A DNA stretch of 8,276 bases from an uncultured Streptococcus sp. (GTDB lineage: Bacteria > Bacillota > Bacilli > Lactobacillales > Streptococcaceae), in contig CABREZ010000066.1 of NCBI GenBank assembly GCA_902470035.1, positions 1 through 8,276 on the forward strand. The letters are read 5' to 3'. The notes beneath the pieces are model-generated. The model was not told where the DNA came from, searched no databases, and saw nothing but the letters and a program-made list of their open reading frames with translations. Positions 6,239 to 8,276 of the stretch are shown one piece after another (the first letter of the stretch is position 1; every line of letters begins with the position of its first letter). The translations under genes and the position numbers were made by a program.

Positions 6239-6315
6239 CTTTGCTTTTCTTAGGAGGAGATCATTTCGTTTGAGGCGAGCAAATTTCTTACCTCGACTTT
6301 TTTAAAATGATACAC

Positions 6316-6343
6316 TTGATAAATCAATTATTGATAAGTCAAT
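6316..6343 (+). promoter_or_regulatory. Duplicated operator-like sites upstream of the MarR gene
   Basis: TTGATAAATCAAT (6316-6328) and TTGATAAGTCAAT (6331-6343) are 13-bp direct repeats with one mismatch and a period of 15 bp. The first is itself a dyad (TTGAT with ATCAA arms). They resemble binding sites of MarR proteins, including the FabT type, and lie about 30-57 nt before the repressor start, so autoregulation is the likely role. No clear promoter hexamers could be fixed: the TTGATA elements could serve as -35, but no good -10 follows. Confidence 0.6.
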
Positions 6344-6372
6344 AAAAAGATTAGAGAGAAGGAATGATAGAA

Positions 6373-6789
6373 ATGCATGACTTGCTTTATCAGTTGAAGC
6401 TAGCTGATCAGGCTTCAACCCAATTATTTGAAAAACAATTGGGCATTAGTCTGACCCGTTATCAGATACTTCAGTTGTTATTAGTAGAGGCGCCGTGTAG
6501 CCAAGCGGCCCTCCAGGAGAAACTAGCGATTGATCCTGCAGCCTTAACCCGCCACTTCAAAGTCTTAGAGGCTGGGGGCTATGTTACTCGTACTCGCAAT
6601 CCAGACAATCAACGGGAGATTGTGGTGGAACTGACGGAGCTTGCCAGAGATTGGTTGTTGGTCCATCCTCCAGCACATCATCTACAGGTAAAAGGCCAGA
6701 TGGATCAGATTCTATCTGAAAAAGAGCGGGATCAGTTGCATCGCTTACTCGAAAAATTGGTGTCTGGTCTCGAACACATTACATTTTAA
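6373..6789 (+). CDS. MarR-family transcriptional regulator
   Basis: This 138-residue winged-helix regulator is expected to act as a dimer. The N-terminal helix (1-22) and C-terminal helices (105-135) would form the dimer interface. The DNA-binding part runs from SLTRYQILQLLLVEAP (26-41) through the helix-turn-helix CSQAALQEKLAIDPAALTRHFKVLEAGGYV (42-71). The wing NPDNQREIVVELT (76-88) contains the D-x-x-R and LT features of MarR proteins. ATG 6373 is preferred to ATG 6364 because AGAAGGA ends at 6363, leaving no spacer for the latter and 9 nt for the former. It ends 12 nt before the DUF1304 gene, so the two form an operon. The ligand is unknown; a drug or stress-responsive repressor of the pair is the simplest reading. 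Confidence 0.93.
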   Translation: MHDLLYQLKLADQASTQLFEKQLGISLTRYQILQLLLVEAPCSQAALQEKLAIDPAALTRHFKVLEAGGYVTRTRNPDNQREIVVELTELARDWLLVHPPAHHLQVKGQMDQILSEKERDQLHRLLEKLVSGLEHITF

Positions 6790-6801
6790 AAGGAGAATAA
6801 T

Positions 6802-7164
6802 ATGTCTGTCTTAACCCTTGTTTTTGCAAGCCTTGCTGCTTTCGAACATTTTTATATTTTTTATCTTGAGAGTGTAGCAACCCACTCTGCTTCGACTAGT
6901 CGTGTCTTTAATATGGATCAGGAAGAATTGACTCGTCCATCAGTAACGGTCCTCTTCAAAAACCAAGGCATTTATAATGCTCTGATTGGTGTCTTTCTCC
7001 TCTACGGCCTCTTTATAGCTAAAAATAGTGAAATTGTCGCGATTTTTCTACTCTTTATTATTGGTGTAGCAGCTTATGGGGCTGTGACTTCTAATAAAAA
7101 AATTATCTTGACCCAGGGTGGGCCAGCGATAGTCGCCTTAGCCAGCCTTCTTCTGCTTGGATAA
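6802..7164 (+). CDS. DUF1304 family small membrane protein
   Basis: This 120-residue membrane protein of unknown function has four predicted helices at about 3-22, 57-74, 77-95 and 102-119. Family signatures visible are EHFYIFYLES (15-24), the NQGIYNA segment (54-60), the AAYGAVTSNKK loop (90-100) and TQGGPAI (104-110). ATG 6802 has SD AGGAG (6791-6795) at 6 nt. The gene follows a MarR regulator and precedes a terminator, so it is the likely main target of that regulator. DUF1304 genes are often found beside MarR regulators, but no biochemical role is established to my knowledge. Confidence 0.9.
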   Translation: MSVLTLVFASLAAFEHFYIFYLESVATHSASTSRVFNMDQEELTRPSVTVLFKNQGIYNALIGVFLLYGLFIAKNSEIVAIFLLFIIGVAAYGAVTSNKKIILTQGGPAIVALASLLLLG

Positions 7165-7169
7165 GGATC

Positions 7170-7196
7170 AGCTCTTCCAGATTGGGAAGAGTTTTT
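7170..7196 (+). terminator. Terminator of the MarR-DUF1304 operon
   Basis: CTCTTCC (7172-7178) pairs with GGAAGAG (7185-7191), extended by a G-U and an A-T pair, around an AGATTG loop, followed by TTTTT (7192-7196). It begins 6 nt after the DUF1304 stop codon. Confidence 0.9.
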
Positions 7197-7318
7197 CATT
7201 CCTATCCTTGGAGCTGCGATGAAAAGGGCTCCATCTTCAGTTAGCAGTTTGCCGTAAAAAATAACTATGCCTTTTGCATTCAGCTTTTAGTTTTCTTGAA
7301 GCTTTCTATAAGGAATGG

Positions 7319-7339
7319 TTTAAGTTTCCCTTGTATACT
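7319..7339 (+). promoter_or_regulatory. Possible promoter of a short cryptic transcription unit
   Basis: TATACT (7334-7339) is a fair -10 without a recognisable -35. TTTAAG (7319-7324) lies 9 bp upstream and TATAAG (7307-7312) a further 6 bp upstream, a degraded version of the CiaR-type direct repeat with spacing one base off. A dyad, CTGTAC (7338-7343) with GTACAG (7363-7368), straddles the expected start. Activity is uncertain. Confidence 0.4.
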
Positions 7340-7371
7340 GTACTTATCCAATAAGAAATGAGGTACAGAAA

Positions 7372-7443
7372 ATGAAAATCTCAGTCAATTATCCAAAACG
7401 ATTTAAGAAATTGCCACAACAAGGGTCTTGTTACGGCGAATAA
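7372..7443 (+). CDS. Possible 23-residue peptide
   Basis: The ATG at 7372 follows GAGG (7360-7363) by 8 nt and encodes MKISVNYPKRFKK then LPQQGSCYGE, ending in TAA. The peptide is basic in the middle, has one cysteine near the C-terminus and no signal peptide or double-glycine leader. It fills a stand-alone interval between a plausible -10 and a strong terminator, about 140 nt of predicted transcript, which favours a real small gene or an sRNA. I recognise no family. The ORF may be chance, with the transcript functioning as RNA. Confidence 0.4.
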   Translation: MKISVNYPKRFKKLPQQGSCYGE

Positions 7444-7463
7444 ATATTTTTCATAAGAGAAGG

Positions 7464-7488
7464 CTCTACCCGAAAGGGTAGAGTTTTT
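7464..7488 (+). terminator. Strong intrinsic terminator upstream of polA
   Basis: CTCTACCC (7464-7471) pairs perfectly with GGGTAGAG (7476-7483) around a GAAA tetraloop, followed by TTTTT (7484-7488). It ends the short unit at about 7346-7490 and isolates polA from upstream transcription. Confidence 0.93.
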
Positions 7489-7512
7489 ATGTACCAGGGA
7501 CCTTGTGATTCG

Positions 7513-7521
7513 TGGTATAAT
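7513..7521 (+). promoter_or_regulatory. Extended -10 promoter of polA
   Basis: TGGTATAAT contains a perfect TATAAT (7516-7521) with TGn extension and no good -35. The last base of the -10 is only 6 nt before the polA ATG, so transcription would begin at or next to the A of the start codon. Confidence 0.8.
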
Positions 7522-7527
7522 AGGCCT

Positions 7528-8276
7528 ATGGAAAAAAAGAATAAATTGCTACTCATCGACGGGTCTTCCGTCGCATTTCGTGCCTTTTTCGCACTTTATA
7601 ATCAAATCGATCGCTTCAAAAATGCCAATGGGTTGCATACCAATGCGGTCTATGGCTTTAATCTCATGTTGAGCCATCTCTTGGAGCGCATTCAACCAAC
7701 ACACGTTCTCGTCGCCTTTGATGCAGGAAAGACTACTTTTCGGACGGAGATGTATGCCGACTACAAAGGGGGGCGGGCAAAAACACCAGATGAATTCCGT
7801 GAGCAGTTCCCTTTCATTCGCGAGCAATTAGACCATCTAGGAATTCGCCACTATGAGCTAGCTCAATATGAAGCAGATGATATTATTGGAACACTGGACA
7901 AGTTGGCAGAATCAACTTCTGTTCCTTTTGATGTGACTATTGTCTCAGGGGACAAGGACTTGATTCAGCTAACGGATGACAATACGGTGGTTGAAATCTC
8001 AAAAAAAGGAGTGGCAGAGTTTGAAGAATTCACTCCAGCCTATTTGAAAGAAAAGATGGGACTGACACCAGAGCAATTTATCGATCTCAAGGCCTTGATG
8101 GGAGATAAGTCGGATAATATCCCAGGTGTCACTAAGATTGGAGAAAAGACAGGGATCAAACTGCTCCTTGAGTATGGCTCTCTCGATGGCATTTATGAGC
8201 ATATCGATGAGATGAAGGCTTCTAAGATGAAGGAAAACCTCATCAACGACAAGGAGCAGGCCTACCTATCCAAGAC
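7528..8276 (+). CDS. polA: DNA polymerase I, N-terminal part (3' end outside window)
   Basis: The visible 249 residues (of about 880) are the 5'-3' exonuclease (flap nuclease) domain used in primer removal and repair. Metal-binding acidic motifs are present: LLIDGSS (D11), VAFDAGKTTFR (D65), YEADDIIG (E115, D117, D118), SGDKD (D142, D144) and GDKSDNIPGV (D193, D196), followed by the helix-hairpin-helix segment GEKTG. The nuclease active site therefore looks intact. ATG 7528 is the only start that keeps the conserved K-x-LLLIDGSS beginning. It has no Shine-Dalgarno; the sequence before it is the -10 element and TAGGCCT. The frame is open to the end of the window, with the polymerase domain beyond it. 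Confidence 0.97.
   Translation, partial: MEKKNKLLLIDGSSVAFRAFFALYNQIDRFKNANGLHTNAVYGFNLMLSHLLERIQPTHVLVAFDAGKTTFRTEMYADYKGGRAKTPDEFREQFPFIREQLDHLGIRHYELAQYEADDIIGTLDKLAESTSVPFDVTIVSGDKDLIQLTDDNTVVEISKKGVAEFEEFTPAYLKEKMGLTPEQFIDLKALMGDKSDNIPGVTKIGEKTGIKLLLEYGSLDGIYEHIDEMKASKMKENLINDKEQAYLSK

Noticed and set aside
7209..7233. Hairpin TGGAGC with GCTCCA after the DUF1304 terminator
   Set aside because: Six pairs with a 13-nt loop, no T-tract and no link to a gene; no function can be supported for 7197-7300.
7549..7827. Antisense open frame of about 92 codons within polA
   Set aside because: It is the shadow of the conserved polA reading frame on the other strand, with no recognisable protein features.

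Overview
The window reads as a chromosomal segment of a Streptococcus, most likely of the mitis/viridans group. The base composition is low-GC, and ribosome binding sites are strong AGGAGG-type. Promoters carry the TGGTATAAT extended -10 typical of the genus, and the proteins (NrdD, NrdG, threonine synthase, PolA) look very close, from memory, to their pneumococcal counterparts. No plasmid, phage, insertion sequence or CRISPR signature is visible. Species cannot be fixed from the sequence alone.

Left part (1-2368): the end of the anaerobic ribonucleotide reductase cluster. It contains the C-terminus of nrdD with its zinc cysteines and glycyl-radical motif, then a tiny basic protein whose ribosome binding site and start codon are duplicated in tandem. 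A terminator-like hairpin, two tandem paralogous GNAT acetyltransferases and nrdG follow. NrdG is the radical-SAM activase that puts the glycyl radical on NrdD; its start lies inside the second acetyltransferase gene, so these genes are translationally coupled.

Middle part (2369-6015): a three-gene unit of thrC (threonine synthase), a MATE-family multidrug/Na+ exporter and a HAD-family phosphatase. It is driven by an extended -10 promoter and begins with a short leader that folds into a hairpin. A second hairpin between thrC and the exporter probably lowers expression of the two downstream genes.

Right part (6016-8276): the intergenic region after the HAD gene holds what I consider the most interesting element, a roughly 95-nt small RNA with all the hallmarks of the streptococcal CiaR-dependent csRNAs. 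These are a TTTAAG-type direct repeat over the -35 position, a TATAAT, a perfect 5' hairpin with an anti-Shine-Dalgarno loop, a single-stranded stretch complementary to a whole translation start region, and a terminator. Next comes a probable self-regulated pair of a MarR repressor (with a duplicated TTGATAARTCAAT operator in its leader) and a DUF1304 four-helix membrane protein. A second short cryptic transcription unit, possibly encoding a 23-residue peptide, follows. The window ends in the 5' part of polA, whose promoter sits so close to the ATG that the mRNA is predicted to be leaderless.
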